A DNA stretch of 42,606 nucleotides from Streptococcus vestibularis ATCC 49124. Lineage in GTDB: Bacteria > Bacillota > Bacilli > Lactobacillales > Streptococcaceae. Of this stretch, positions 7,813 through 17,100 are shown in pieces. The notes beneath the pieces are model-generated. The model was not told where the DNA came from. It did not search any database and worked only from the letters and a program-made list of their open reading frames with translations. Location of the stretch: the NCBI RefSeq assembly GCF_000188295.1, contig NZ_GL831112.1, forward strand, positions 695,017 to 737,622, given 5' to 3'. Made by a program: the position numbers and the translations under genes. Numbering within the stretch: the first letter of the stretch is position 1; each line of letters begins with the position of its first letter.

Positions 7813-8325
7813 ATGTTAACCATTCGTCCAGCCAGCTTGTCAGATGCACAAGCTATCCAGGCCATCTATACACCCTATGTCGAGAAGACAGCTTTTACCT
7901 TTGAATATGAGGTTCCCAGTGTTCAAGAGTTTGAAAAACGCATTTGCAAGACGCTTGAAAAATACCCCTATTTAGTAGCGGAAGAGAATGGCCAAGTGCT
8001 AGGCTATGCTTATGCCTCAACCTATTATGCTCGTACAGCCTATGATTGGACCACTGAATTGTCTATTTATGTAGCCAAAGAGGCGCGTGGACAAGGGATT
8101 GGATCGGCCCTTTATACGGCCTTAGAAGAGGAGTTGCAAGCACGAGGCTACTTACGCTTTCTGGCTTGTATCGCTGTTCCGAACGAAGCGAGCATTTCCA
8201 TGCATGAAAAGCGGGGCTATGTTCAAGTGGCTCATTTCCCAAAGATTGGCTATAAGTTTAACAAATGGCATGATATCGTCTGGATGCAAAAGACCATAGA
8301 TGGCCCTGTCAGGAAAATACAGTAG
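7813..8325 (+). CDS. GNAT acetyltransferase, phosphinothricin acetyltransferase-like
   Basis: Cytoplasmic acetyl-CoA-dependent N-acetyltransferase of 170 residues. The N-terminus (MLTIRPASLSDAQAIQAIY) and the TAFTFEYE segment match the Pat/Bar-like subgroup, and the acetyl-CoA loop ARGQGIGSAL lies near residue 92. Members of this subgroup acetylate phosphinothricin or amino-acid analogues such as methionine sulfoximine, but the natural substrate here is unknown. AAGGAG (7801-7806) is 6 bases from the ATG at 7813, which is why I prefer it over ATG 7792 or 7810. It stands between the two cls genes with its own upstream terminator. Confidence 0.85.
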   Translation: MLTIRPASLSDAQAIQAIYTPYVEKTAFTFEYEVPSVQEFEKRICKTLEKYPYLVAEENGQVLGYAYASTYYARTAYDWTTELSIYVAKEARGQGIGSALYTALEEELQARGYLRFLACIAVPNEASISMHEKRGYVQVAHFPKIGYKFNKWHDIVWMQKTIDGPVRKIQ

Positions 8326-8407
8326 AAACCACGCCAATTCTAAATTGCAATAGCTAATTATTCCTGCCTTTTTCATAGGCTAAAACGATACTAATAAAAT
8401 TACTGAA

Positions 8408-8434
8408 GGAGACCGGAAAGTTGTAATGGTCTCC
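8408..8434 (+). promoter_or_regulatory. Hairpin in the 5' leader of cls copy 2
   Basis: GGAGACC (8408-8414) pairs with GGTCTCC (8428-8434). No T-run follows, so it is unlikely to be a terminator. It ends 9 bases before the cls Shine-Dalgarno AAGGAG (8444-8449) and may stabilise or regulate the mRNA. Confidence 0.45.
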
Positions 8435-8454
8435 CCTACACGAAAGGAGCCTAT

Positions 8455-10029
8455 ATGACTCAAGAACAAAGTGCTAGACTGTTACCCCAAAAGCCCTCCA
8501 GATGGGGCAAAATTCTACTTAACCGAAAGGTTCCCATCCTCCTGTTCTTCTTACTGGAATTGGCCTTTCTTGTCTTTTCATATCTCAGCCTACAAGAGCA
8601 TTTCCCATCCATTATCTTATGGGAACACTTGTTGAGTGTCTTTACCTTCTTTTACTTGCTCAATCGTTCCATGGATTCTCGTTCCAAACTGTCCTGGATG
8701 ATTATCATTGCCCTCTTTCCAATTTTTGGGACGGCTCTGCTTTACTTTTCACTGGCTGATTTGGGTGTCAGACGCTTGAAGAAACGGCTTGAGGATGCTA
8801 CAGTGCAGGCATCCGACCATTTAAGCACCAATCCAGAAGTTGCTGATTATTTATCCCAAAGTGATCGCCAATTACAGAAATTAGCTTATTTTTTGGAGCA
8901 TAGTCCAGCACAGTTTCCTATCTACAGAAACACAGAGGTTACCTATTTTCCACTTGGAGATGACATGCTTCCAGCCTTGTTGGAGGATTTGAAAAAGGCG
9001 GAGAGTTATATCTTCATGGAATATTTCATCATTGACGAAGGAATCATGTGGGGCGAGATTTTAACAATTTTAGAGGAGAAGGCCAAGGCAGGTCTGGACG
9101 TTCGTGTCATGTTTGATGGGATGAATGAGATGACTACCTTGTCCTACGATTATATTGAGCGACTACACAAGGTTGGTATTAAAGCTCAAGCCTTCTCACC
9201 AGTCAAGCCCATCCTATCAACCTATTACAATTACCGAGACCATCGGAAGATTACTGTGATTGATGGTCAAGTTGCTTATACTGGTGGTGTAAATATCGCT
9301 GATGAGTATGTCAATAAACGAGAACGCTTTGGTCATTGGAAGGATACAGCCCTTCGCCTAGATGGTTCAGCAGTTCAAACGCTAAAAGCTCTCTTTTTGA
9401 CCATGTGGACGGTGACTGGAGTAGAAGACAAGACAGATATGGAGCACTATCTACAAGAAAAACCTCAAAAAAGTAAGAGTCAGGGTTTGGTTCTCCCTTA
9501 TGCCAATTCACCTTTGACCTACCACAAGGTTGCAGAAAATGTTTATTTACATCTTCTGAATACATCTACCGATTATGTCTATATCATGACACCGTATCTG
9601 ATTTTGGATGATGAATTGGTTCGATCTATGACCTTTGCGGCTAGACGAGGTGTAGATGTTCGTATCATTATGCCAGGGATTCCAGATAAGCAGTATGCCT
9701 TTGATATTGCGACTACCTATTTTAAAGTGCTCTTGGATGCTGGCGTCCGTATTTTCCGTTATACCCCAGGCTTTATCCATGCTAAAGTTTATGTTTCTGA
9801 CGCCAAACAAGCTGTGGTAGGTACCATTAATACTGATTACCGGAGTCTCTATCAAAATTTTGAAGATGGGGTCTATCTCTATAAAAATCTGGAAGTCCTT
9901 AACATTGAACAAGATTTTGAGAAAACCCAGGCACTCTCAGAGGAAGTCACTCTGGAAAGTTTGTCTAAAATACCTATGGCTCATCGTCTAGGCGGCTATC
10001 TCTTTTCTCTGATTGGACCTTTGATGTAA
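8455..10029 (+). CDS. cls: Cardiolipin synthase, copy 2 (intact)
   Basis: Full-length 524-residue cardiolipin synthase of the bacterial PLD superfamily. Two membrane helices lie at ~28-48 and ~52-100, followed by two catalytic HKD motifs: YRDHRKITVIDG near residue 260 and FIHAKVYVSD near 440. GGVNIADEY and GTINTDYRS follow each motif as usual. The protein acts at the cytoplasmic membrane. It is a clear paralogue of the broken gene at 6160 along its whole length, so it is probably the working cardiolipin synthase of this locus. AAGGAG precedes the ATG by 5 bases, and the alkD-like gene begins 15 bp after the stop, suggesting co-transcription. Confidence 0.95.
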   Translation: MTQEQSARLLPQKPSRWGKILLNRKVPILLFFLLELAFLVFSYLSLQEHFPSIILWEHLLSVFTFFYLLNRSMDSRSKLSWMIIIALFPIFGTALLYFSLADLGVRRLKKRLEDATVQASDHLSTNPEVADYLSQSDRQLQKLAYFLEHSPAQFPIYRNTEVTYFPLGDDMLPALLEDLKKAESYIFMEYFIIDEGIMWGEILTILEEKAKAGLDVRVMFDGMNEMTTLSYDYIERLHKVGIKAQAFSPVKPILSTYYNYRDHRKITVIDGQVAYTGGVNIADEYVNKRERFGHWKDTALRLDGSAVQTLKALFLTMWTVTGVEDKTDMEHYLQEKPQKSKSQGLVLPYANSPLTYHKVAENVYLHLLNTSTDYVYIMTPYLILDDELVRSMTFAARRGVDVRIIMPGIPDKQYAFDIATTYFKVLLDAGVRIFRYTPGFIHAKVYVSDAKQAVVGTINTDYRSLYQNFEDGVYLYKNLEVLNIEQDFEKTQALSEEVTLESLSKIPMAHRLGGYLFSLIGPLM

Positions 10030-10044
10030 TATAGGAGTGTTCAT

Positions 10045-10698
10045 ATGGATGCAAAAATTCTTTTGAAACTGTTAGAAGACCAGGCTGATCCAGCAAAAGT
10101 CCCAGCTATGGAAGCTTATATGAAAAATAAATTCAGCTTTCTTGGCGTTCAAAAACCAATTCTCAAAAAGATTGAAAGAGAGTTTTTTAAGCCTTTCATA
10201 AAGGATCCAATTGATTGGACTTTTGTGGAAGAGTGTTGGCAGCAACCTTACCGTGAGTTTCAATATATTGCTATGGATTATCTGGATAAAAAGAAGAAGG
10301 AGCTTAGACCTGAAGATTTTCCAAAGCTGAAGAAATTGGCTCAAACCAAATCATGGTGGGACAGTATAGATCAATTGGACCGTATCATCGGGGAGATTAC
10401 TTTTTACTACCCAGAAACCAAGAATATCATGCGTCAATGGAGTCTGGATGAGGATTTTTGGTTGAGACGTATTGCCATCGACCACCAGCTTATGCGTAAA
10501 GAACTGACTGATATAAACCTCTTAGCTGAGGTTATCTGTAATAACTTTGGACAGACTGAGTTTTTCATTAACAAGGCTATCGGTTGGAGTTTGCGCAATT
10601 ACTCAAAGGTAAATCCTGATTGGGTTCGAGCTTTTATTAATCAACATGCTAGTCAAATGGCATCTCTTAGCATTCGTGAGGCAAGTAAGTATTTATAA
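10045..10698 (+). CDS. AlkD-family DNA alkylation repair protein
   Basis: A 217-residue all-helical protein of the AlkD DNA glycosylase family, built of HEAT-like repeats that grip DNA and remove bulky or positively charged alkyl purines such as 3-methyladenine and 7-methylguanine. Family segments are visible: FLGVQKPILKKI near residue 32, then WQQPYREFQYIAMDYL, TKSWWDSIDQL near 110 and a NKAIGWSLRNYSK segment near 178. It lies 15 bp behind cls, with AGGAG in front, and is probably transcribed with it. Exact substrate range is not shown by the sequence. Confidence 0.9.
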   Translation: MDAKILLKLLEDQADPAKVPAMEAYMKNKFSFLGVQKPILKKIEREFFKPFIKDPIDWTFVEECWQQPYREFQYIAMDYLDKKKKELRPEDFPKLKKLAQTKSWWDSIDQLDRIIGEITFYYPETKNIMRQWSLDEDFWLRRIAIDHQLMRKELTDINLLAEVICNNFGQTEFFINKAIGWSLRNYSKVNPDWVRAFINQHASQMASLSIREASKYL

Positions 10699-10709
10699 AA
10701 ATCAAGAGC

Positions 10710-10737
10710 TTGACTCTGTGATCTATTATGCTAAAAT
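10710..10737 (+). promoter_or_regulatory. Promoter of the asd-leader RNA
   Basis: TTGACT (10710-10715), 16-base spacer ending in TGC, TAAAAT (10732-10737): a strong extended promoter just downstream of the alkD stop codon. The start point would be near 10744. Confidence 0.7.
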
Positions 10738-10743
10738 AGGAGT

Positions 10744-10898
10744 ATGCGATGAGTCGATTGGCTCTTTAGAGCCTTTTGCGCTGAGGAGGTCTACATTAGA
10801 TTGTAACGCAGGAGCGGACCTTGAGTAGTTGTGTGAACCTGCTACTCTCATCGAAAGATGCCTCTTATCCCTTGCCGTTTGGTAGGGGATTTTTCTTT
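10744..10898 (+). ncRNA. Structured RNA upstream of asd, resembling the asd RNA motif
   Basis: A ~155-nt non-coding stretch with its own promoter and terminator. Hairpin GGCTC/GAGCC lies at 10760-10773, and a GGTC...GGACC pairing flanks 10786-10822. A terminator with arms 10867-10876 and 10881-10890 (ATCCCTTGCC/GGTAGGGGAT, loop GTTT) is followed by T-runs. The asd RNA motif is a known structured RNA found ahead of asd in lactic acid bacteria and streptococci; position and architecture match, though I could not compare it with the covariance model. A separate promoter for asd follows it, so it may be a stand-alone small RNA rather than a riboswitch. Confidence 0.6.
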
Positions 10899-10940
10899 AT
10901 TCTTGGCTTTTTTACCCTTTTCAACTGGACTTAAACGTAG

Positions 10941-10946
10941 TATAAT
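10941..10946 (+). promoter_or_regulatory. -10 element of the asd promoter
   Basis: A consensus TATAAT after the RNA terminator; the -35 (TTTTCA near 10918) is weak. It would start asd transcription about 40 bases before the ATG at 10994. Confidence 0.5.
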
Positions 10947-10993
10947 AGATTCACTAAACTAAATTGATAGAAAATTCCGAAAGAGGTTTTACT

Positions 10994-12070
10994 ATGGGAT
11001 ACACAGTTGCTGTTGTCGGTGCTACAGGTGCCGTTGGTGCTCAAATGATCAAAATGTTGGAAGAATCAACACTTCCAATCGATAAGATTCGCTACCTTGC
11101 GTCTGCACGTTCTGCAGGGAAAGTCTTGCAATTTAAAGGTCAAGATGTGACCATCGAAGAAACTACAGAGGACGCTTTTGAAGGTGTAGACATTGCACTT
11201 TTCTCAGCTGGTGGATCTACCTCTGCTAAATATGCACCATACGCTGTTAAAGCCGGTGCAGTAGTCGTTGATAACACATCTTACTTCCGTCAAAATCCAG
11301 ATGTGCCATTGGTTGTACCTGAGGTCAATGCACATGCGCTTGATGCTCACAATGGTATTATCGCTTGTCCTAACTGTTCAACTATCCAAATGATGGTTGC
11401 CCTTGAGCCCGTTCGTCAAAAATGGGGCTTGGACCGTATTATCGTGTCAACTTACCAAGCTGTATCAGGTGCTGGTATGGGAGCAATTCTTGAAACACAA
11501 CGTGAGTTGAAAGAAGTTTTGAATGACGGCGTTAATCCACGTGATGTTAAAGCTGAAATCTTGCCATGTGGTGGTGATAAGAAACACTTCCCAATCGCAT
11601 TCAACGCCTTGGCTCAAATCGACGTCTTCACTGAAAATGACTACACTTACGAAGAAATGAAGATGACAAACGAAACTAAGAAAATCATGGAAGACGATAG
11701 CATTGCTGTATCAGCAACATGTGTGCGTATTCCAGTTTTGTCAGCTCACTCAGAGTCAGTCTACATTGAAACAAAAGAAGTGGCACCAATTGACGAAGTG
11801 AAAGCTGCTATTGCAGAATTCCCAGGTGCAGTCCTTGAAGACGACGTTGCTAACCAAGTCTACCCACAAGCTGTTAATGCTGTAGGTTCACGTGATACAT
11901 TCGTCGGACGTATCCGTAAAGACTTGGATGCTGAAAAAGGTATCCACATGTGGGTTGTTTCAGATAACCTTCTTAAAGGTGCCGCTTGGAACTCAGTCCA
12001 AATCGCAGAAACACTCCACGAACGTGGATTGGTTCGCCCAACTTCAGAATTGAAATTTGAATTGAAATAG
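10994..12070 (+). CDS. asd: Aspartate-semialdehyde dehydrogenase
   Basis: NADPH-dependent reduction of aspartyl phosphate to aspartate semialdehyde, the branch point to lysine/diaminopimelate, threonine and methionine. The 358-residue product opens with [14 protein letters not shown] (NADP-binding GxTGxxG) and has the active-site cysteine in ACPNCSTIQ near residue 130. The SGAGMG substrate loop lies near 160. AAAGAGG (10979-10985) fixes the ATG at 10994 rather than an upstream TTG. The next gene but one element is dapA, the first enzyme of the diaminopimelate branch, which uses this product for cell wall and lysine synthesis. Confidence 0.97.
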   Translation: MGYTVAVVGATGAVGAQMIKMLEESTLPIDKIRYLASARSAGKVLQFKGQDVTIEETTEDAFEGVDIALFSAGGSTSAKYAPYAVKAGAVVVDNTSYFRQNPDVPLVVPEVNAHALDAHNGIIACPNCSTIQMMVALEPVRQKWGLDRIIVSTYQAVSGAGMGAILETQRELKEVLNDGVNPRDVKAEILPCGGDKKHFPIAFNALAQIDVFTENDYTYEEMKMTNETKKIMEDDSIAVSATCVRIPVLSAHSESVYIETKEVAPIDEVKAAIAEFPGAVLEDDVANQVYPQAVNAVGSRDTFVGRIRKDLDAEKGIHMWVVSDNLLKGAAWNSVQIAETLHERGLVRPTSELKFELK

Positions 12071-12190
12071 GAAGCAAAGCAGAAATCAGTAACTCGAAGA
12101 GTTTGATTTCGTAGTTTCACCCCAGCACAGTGGATTAGGAAGTACGAATGTTGCAGATATGAGTAGTTCCAATCAAGCACTGCGTTATGA
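12071..12190 (+). repeat. Diverged third copy of structured element A
   Basis: Recognisably related to 4650-4790 and 5805-5945 but much changed. H1 core is GAAATC (12082-12087), AACTC (12091-12095), GAGTT (12099-12103), GATTTC (12105-12110). H2 core is GATT-a-GGAA (12133-12141) pairing with TTCC-AATC (12167-12174). Relative to the other copies one pair in H1 and three pairs in H2 have changed on both sides. It lies between the asd stop and the asd terminator, so it forms the asd 3' untranslated region. Confidence 0.75.
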
Positions 12191-12254
12191 TTCAGAAAAC
12201 AGTAAGGATTTAGTGTTGTATTCAAATACTATAATCAAGCTGGATCCTATAAAG

Positions 12255-12279
12255 CAGAGAGACTTCTCTCTGTTTTTTT
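12255..12279 (+). terminator. Terminator of asd
   Basis: CAGAGAGA (12255-12262) and TCTCTCTG (12265-12272) form a perfect 8-bp stem on a 2-base gap, followed by seven T. Confidence 0.85.
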
Positions 12280-12361
12280 GTTTATTAGCCATCAATTTGA
12301 AACAATCAGTCCTCACGTTTTCAGAAAATTGTCAACTTATCTGTCTGTCTGGTCAAAATTA

Positions 12362-12370
12362 TGGTAAAAT
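12362..12370 (+). promoter_or_regulatory. Extended -10 promoter of dapA
   Basis: TGG TAAAAT 35 bases before the dapA start, with no convincing -35. The same TGG-TAAAAT element precedes the ABC-F gene and nox. Confidence 0.5.
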
Positions 12371-12404
12371 AGAAAGGATTAGAAAACGGTTGAAGGAGAA
12401 TATT

Positions 12405-13340
12405 ATGTCAATTGATCAATTAAGAGATGTCAAACTGATTACAGCCCTTATTACACCTTTCCACGAAGATGGCTCAATCAATTATGATGCCCTTCCAGAA
12501 TTGATTGAGCATCTTTTGGCTCACCATACAGAAGCTCTTCTTTTGGCGGGAACAACGGCTGAAAGTCCAACACTTACTCACGATGAGGAGTTGGAACTCT
12601 TTGCGGCTGTTCAGAAAATTGTTAATGGACGTGTACCATTGATTGCAGGTGTCGGTACCAATGATACACGCGACTCTATCGAGTTTGCTAAAGAAGTTGC
12701 CAAATTTGGTGGTTTTGCAGCTGGTCTTGCTATCGTGCCTTACTACAACAAGCCATCACAAGAAGGTATGTACCAACACTTCAAAGCTATTGCAGATGCT
12801 TCTGATTTGCCAATTATCATCTACAACATCCCGGGTCGTGTGGTTGTTGAAATGGCTCCTGATACCATGCTTCGGTTGGCTGAACATCCAAATATCATTG
12901 GAGTTAAAGAATGTACCAGTCTTGCCAACATGGCCTACCTTATCGAACATAAACCAGAAGATTTCTTGGTTTATACCGGTGAAGATGGGGATGCCTTCCA
13001 CGCAATGAACCTTGGAGCTAATGGTGTTATCTCAGTAGCCTCTCATACAAATGGTGATGAGATGCATGCCATGCTTGAAGCTATTGAAAATAGTGACCTC
13101 AAAACAGCAGCAGCTATCCAACGTAAATTCATTCCTAAAGTTAACGCTCTCTTCTCAGTACCAAGTCCTGCACCTGTCAAGGCTGTTCTAAACCATCTTG
13201 GTTTCGAAGTTGGACCACTTCGTTTGCCATTAGTTGCATGTACTTCAGAAGAAGCTAAACGTATCATCAAGGTTGTCCTTGAAGAAGATGTTGAAGCAAC
13301 ACGTGAGACAGTTACAGGTGTCGTTCGTCCAGATTATTAA
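12405..13340 (+). CDS. dapA: 4-hydroxy-tetrahydrodipicolinate synthase
   Basis: Condenses pyruvate with aspartate semialdehyde, the first step of the diaminopimelate/lysine branch. The 311-residue TIM-barrel protein has Lys168 (IIGVKECTS) for the Schiff base with pyruvate, Tyr140 in IIIYNIPGR, and the AGTTAES loop at 49-54. AAGGAG (12393-12398) precedes ATG 12405; the frame is open further upstream but contains the asd terminator and promoter, so the shorter start is right. It sits behind asd, which makes its substrate, but has its own promoter. Confidence 0.97.
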   Translation: MSIDQLRDVKLITALITPFHEDGSINYDALPELIEHLLAHHTEALLLAGTTAESPTLTHDEELELFAAVQKIVNGRVPLIAGVGTNDTRDSIEFAKEVAKFGGFAAGLAIVPYYNKPSQEGMYQHFKAIADASDLPIIIYNIPGRVVVEMAPDTMLRLAEHPNIIGVKECTSLANMAYLIEHKPEDFLVYTGEDGDAFHAMNLGANGVISVASHTNGDEMHAMLEAIENSDLKTAAAIQRKFIPKVNALFSVPSPAPVKAVLNHLGFEVGPLRLPLVACTSEEAKRIIKVVLEEDVEATRETVTGVVRPDY

Positions 13341-13418
13341 GAAAATGAAGTTGAGTATAATGCTAGGCTTTTTTAGTGCAATAGTTTAATTGTCACTAAA
13401 TCAGCAAATATAGGCTCT

Positions 13419-13454
13419 AAAAGCAGTTTTCCATCATGAAAATCTGCTTTTTTT
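13419..13454 (+). terminator. Terminator between dapA and rnc
   Basis: AAAAGCAG-TTTTC (13419-13431) pairs with GAAAA-t-CTGCTTTT (13438-13451), then T-run. The T-run leads directly into the rnc -10 element. Confidence 0.85.
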
Positions 13455-13462
13455 GATATAAT
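13454..13462 (+). promoter_or_regulatory. Extended -10 promoter of rnc-smc
   Basis: TGA TATAAT immediately behind the terminator T-run, 35 bases before the rnc ATG. Confidence 0.6.
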
Positions 13463-13496
13463 TGTAATTAGTGTGTTTAAATAGAAAGGAAGTTTT

Positions 13497-14186
13497 ATGA
13501 ATCAACTTGAACAAAAACTTGAGCAGGACTTTGGTATTGTTTTTAACCAAAAGGATCTCTTAGAAACTGCATTTACACATACCTCATATGCCAATGAGCA
13601 CCGCCTCCTAAACATTTCACATAATGAACGTTTGGAATTTTTAGGAGACGCGGCTCTGCAACTAGTCATTTCTGTTTATCTTTACAAACGCTACCCTAAC
13701 AAGCCAGAGGGGGAAATGTCTAAGATGCGTAGCACTATCGTTCGTGAAGAGAGCTTAGCCGGATTTTCGAAGGCTTGTGGTTTCGAGCAGTATATTCGTC
13801 TTGGTAAAGGTGAAGAAAAATCTGGAGGCCGTGAACGTGCCACTATTCTTGGTGACCTCTGGGAGGCCTTCCTTGGAGCCCTTTATCTGGATCAAGGTTT
13901 GCCTGCTGTTGAGAAATTTTTGAATCAGGTCATGATTCCTCAGGTTGAAAAGGGAAACTTTGACCGAGTAACAGACTATAAGACGGCCCTTCAAGAGCGT
14001 CTTCAGGTTAATGGTACGGTTGATATTACTTATACCGTTATTGACGAGTCTGGACCAGCTCATGCCAAAGAATTTACTATGCAGGTAGCTGTTGATGGTA
14101 AAGAACTCAGCACAGGTCTTGGAAAATCTAAGAAATTAGCTGAACAGGCAGCGGCTAAGGCTGCCCTTGAACAACTAGGAAATTAA
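13497..14186 (+). CDS. rnc: Ribonuclease III
   Basis: Double-strand-specific endoribonuclease that processes rRNA precursors and structured mRNAs. The 229-residue protein has the RNase III signature [14 protein letters not shown] at ~41-54 with the metal-binding acidic residues. The second catalytic cluster is in [15 protein letters not shown] (~120-134). A double-stranded RNA-binding domain occupies ~155-229, ending in [24 protein letters not shown] lies before the ATG. smc starts 2 bp after the stop codon, the usual rnc-smc operon of Firmicutes. Confidence 0.97.
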   Translation: MNQLEQKLEQDFGIVFNQKDLLETAFTHTSYANEHRLLNISHNERLEFLGDAALQLVISVYLYKRYPNKPEGEMSKMRSTIVREESLAGFSKACGFEQYIRLGKGEEKSGGRERATILGDLWEAFLGALYLDQGLPAVEKFLNQVMIPQVEKGNFDRVTDYKTALQERLQVNGTVDITYTVIDESGPAHAKEFTMQVAVDGKELSTGLGKSKKLAEQAAAKAALEQLGN

Positions 14187-14188
14187 GC

Positions 14189-17100
14189 ATGTATTTGAAA
14201 TCAATTGAAATGCAGGGCTTTAAATCCTTTGCGGACAAGACGCAAGTCGTCTTTGACAAGGGAGTAACAGCCGTTGTAGGTCCAAATGGATCGGGAAAAT
14301 CAAATATTACAGAGAGTCTACGCTGGGCACTGGGTGAATCCTCTGCCAAGAGTTTGCGTGGGGGCAAGATGCCTGACGTTATTTTTGCGGGGACAGAGGT
14401 TCGTAAGGCTCTCAACTATGCGGAAGTGGCAGTCACTCTTGATAACAGTGACGGCTTTATCGCGGGTGCTGGTGAAACCATTCGTGTGGAGCGTCACATT
14501 TATCGAAACGGTGACAATGATTACTTGATTGAGGGTCGTAAGGTTCGTCTGCGTGATATTCATGACCTTTTCATGGATACAGGTTTAGGGCGTGATTCTT
14601 TTTCCATTATTTCCCAAGGTCGTGTTGAGGCTATTTTTAATGCCAAACCTGAAGAACGCCGCGCTATTTTCGAAGAAGCAGCAGGGGTTCTCAAATATAA
14701 GACACGTAAGAAAGAAACGGAAAGTAAGCTTAATCAAACCCAAGATAACCTTGATCGTTTGGAAGATATCATCTACGAGCTGGACGGTCAGGTTAAACCC
14801 CTTGAAAAGCAAGCTGCGACTGCCAAACGTTATTTGGAATTAGATGAAGAGCGTAGACAGACTCAGCTTAATCTTTTGGTCCACGATATTGAAATTGGTA
14901 AGTCTGAGTTGAGTCAGACCCAAGAGGATTTGGCAGAGGTCAAGGAAAAATTAACCAGCTATTATGAGGAACGTCATCATCTAGAGACTGAAAATCAAGA
15001 ACTCAAGCAAAAACGCCATCAAATTTCAGAACAAATTTCTTCTGACCAGCAAACCTTGGTGGATGTCACACGTCTTATTAGTGACTTTGAGCGTCAAATC
15101 GATCTTTATACCATGGAGAGTCAGCAGCGTTCAGAGAAAAAAGAAGAGACAGCATCTCGTCTCAGTGAGTTAGAGAGTTTGAAAGCAGAAGCTCAGGCAT
15201 CACTTGATAAGGTTAACCAACGTAAAGTTAAATTGGATGCTGAATTGAATACTATTGCTCAGGAGCTGACTGCCATTCAAAAAGATTTGGAGCAATTTAC
15301 TGATGATCCAGATACGCTTATTGAACGTTTACGTGAGGATTATGTTGGTCTGATGCAGGAGGAAGCCAAGGTTTCCAATAGTTTGACTCAGGTCACCCAC
15401 GACATGGACAGTCAGACACAAGCGCTTGAGGCACAAGCTGAAGAATTTAAACAAGCTCAAGCCGATTTGCTCTCCGCTCAGGAAGTGGCTAGCGAAACCC
15501 AAAAAGTTTATCAAGTAGCCAAAGAGAGTCTTCAAAGTCTTTTAGCTAGTTACAAAGAAAAGGCTCAGGTTTATCAAGCTATTGATAAGGACTATCAAGA
15601 GGCTCAAAAGCAGATGTTTGACCTCATGGATCACCTTAAAAGTAAAGATGCCCGTCGTCAAAGTCTTGAATCTATTCAAAAAAATCATTCTAATTTCTAT
15701 GCAGGGGTTAAGGCTGTCCTTCAAAATGCCCAGTCCATTCAGGGAATTATTGGTGCTGTCAGTGAACACTTGACCTTTGATACGCGTTATCAGACAGCTC
15801 TTGAAATTGCTATGGGAGCTAGCGGGCAAAATATTATTGTTGAGGACGAAGGGGCTGCTAAGCGTTCAATTGACTACTTGAAACGTAATCGTCAAGGTCG
15901 TGCGACTTTCTTGCCGTTGACCACTATTAAACCACGTCAACTTAATGGACAATTTGCTCAAAGTCTTGCCAATGCACCAGGCTTTATTGGTATGGCTTCC
16001 GATTTGGTTACCTATGAAGAACGCTTATCTAATATTTTACAAAACCTCCTAGGGGTTACGGCAATCTTTGATACCATTGACAATGCTAATAAGGCTGCTC
16101 GAGCTGTTCGTTTTCAAGTACGTATGGTTACTCTTGATGGGTCTGAGATCCGTCCCGGTGGTGCCTTTGCTGGTGGTACCAACAAACAAAATAATAATCT
16201 CTTTATCAAGCCTGAACTGGATGCATTGACTGCTGAAATTAACCAGATCAAGGTCCAATTAAGTGATAGTGAAGCCAAAGTTGAAGCCCTTAAGACCAAA
16301 CGTAAGGCTCTACAGAAAGAGCTAGATGATCTTAAAGTAGATGGTGAAAATGCTCGTCTTCAGGAGCAAAAACTAGATTTAGAACACCAACAAGCCCTGT
16401 CAGAGGTGGAGAAAAATCGAACCCTAGTGGATAGTTTCAAACAGGATTCTCAGGGAACTGATGGAGCAAATCTTCAAGATAAGGCTGAACAATTTAAAGC
16501 AGAGTTAGCACAAATTGCATCCAAGCGTGAGGCCATTAATGACCGTATTGAGGCTATTAAGGAAGACAAAGACGCTCTTGGCCAACAAAAACAGGTTCTC
16601 TTAGACAAGCAATCTGAACTTCAGTTGAAGGAACGTGATTTGCAAGCAGAATTGCGTTTTGCTAAGACAGAAAGTAATCGTCTTCAAGCCGACTTGTCTG
16701 AGTTAATGAAGGAATCGGATAATCTTCAAGCGCTCCTTAATAACCAGGTCAATGATGACCAAACTGATCGCCTTCCGCATTTGCAAGCACAGCATAAAGA
16801 AGCTGTCCAACGTAAGGACGATTTGGAACAAGCTCTTGTCCGTGCCAAGATTCAGCTGCAAGATTACGAAGGTCAGTTGGAAGATTTGGAGGAGCGTTTG
16901 GCTAAAGCAGGTAATCGTAATGAGGACTTGATTCGTCAGCAGACTCGCCTGGAAGAGCGTGAAAGTCAGATTAGTCAATCGCTTCGTAAGTTTGCGACTC
17001 AGTTAGCTGAAGATTACCAGATGACACTTGAAGTCGCCAAAGGTCAGGCTTGTCCTCTTGACAATGTCGACCAAACTCGCCAGAATCTGCAAGGTCTTGA

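Noticed and set aside
10646..10828. Small plus-strand frame overlapping the end of alkD and the asd leader RNA
   Set aside because: No ribosome binding site, and it runs through the promoter and stems of the RNA.
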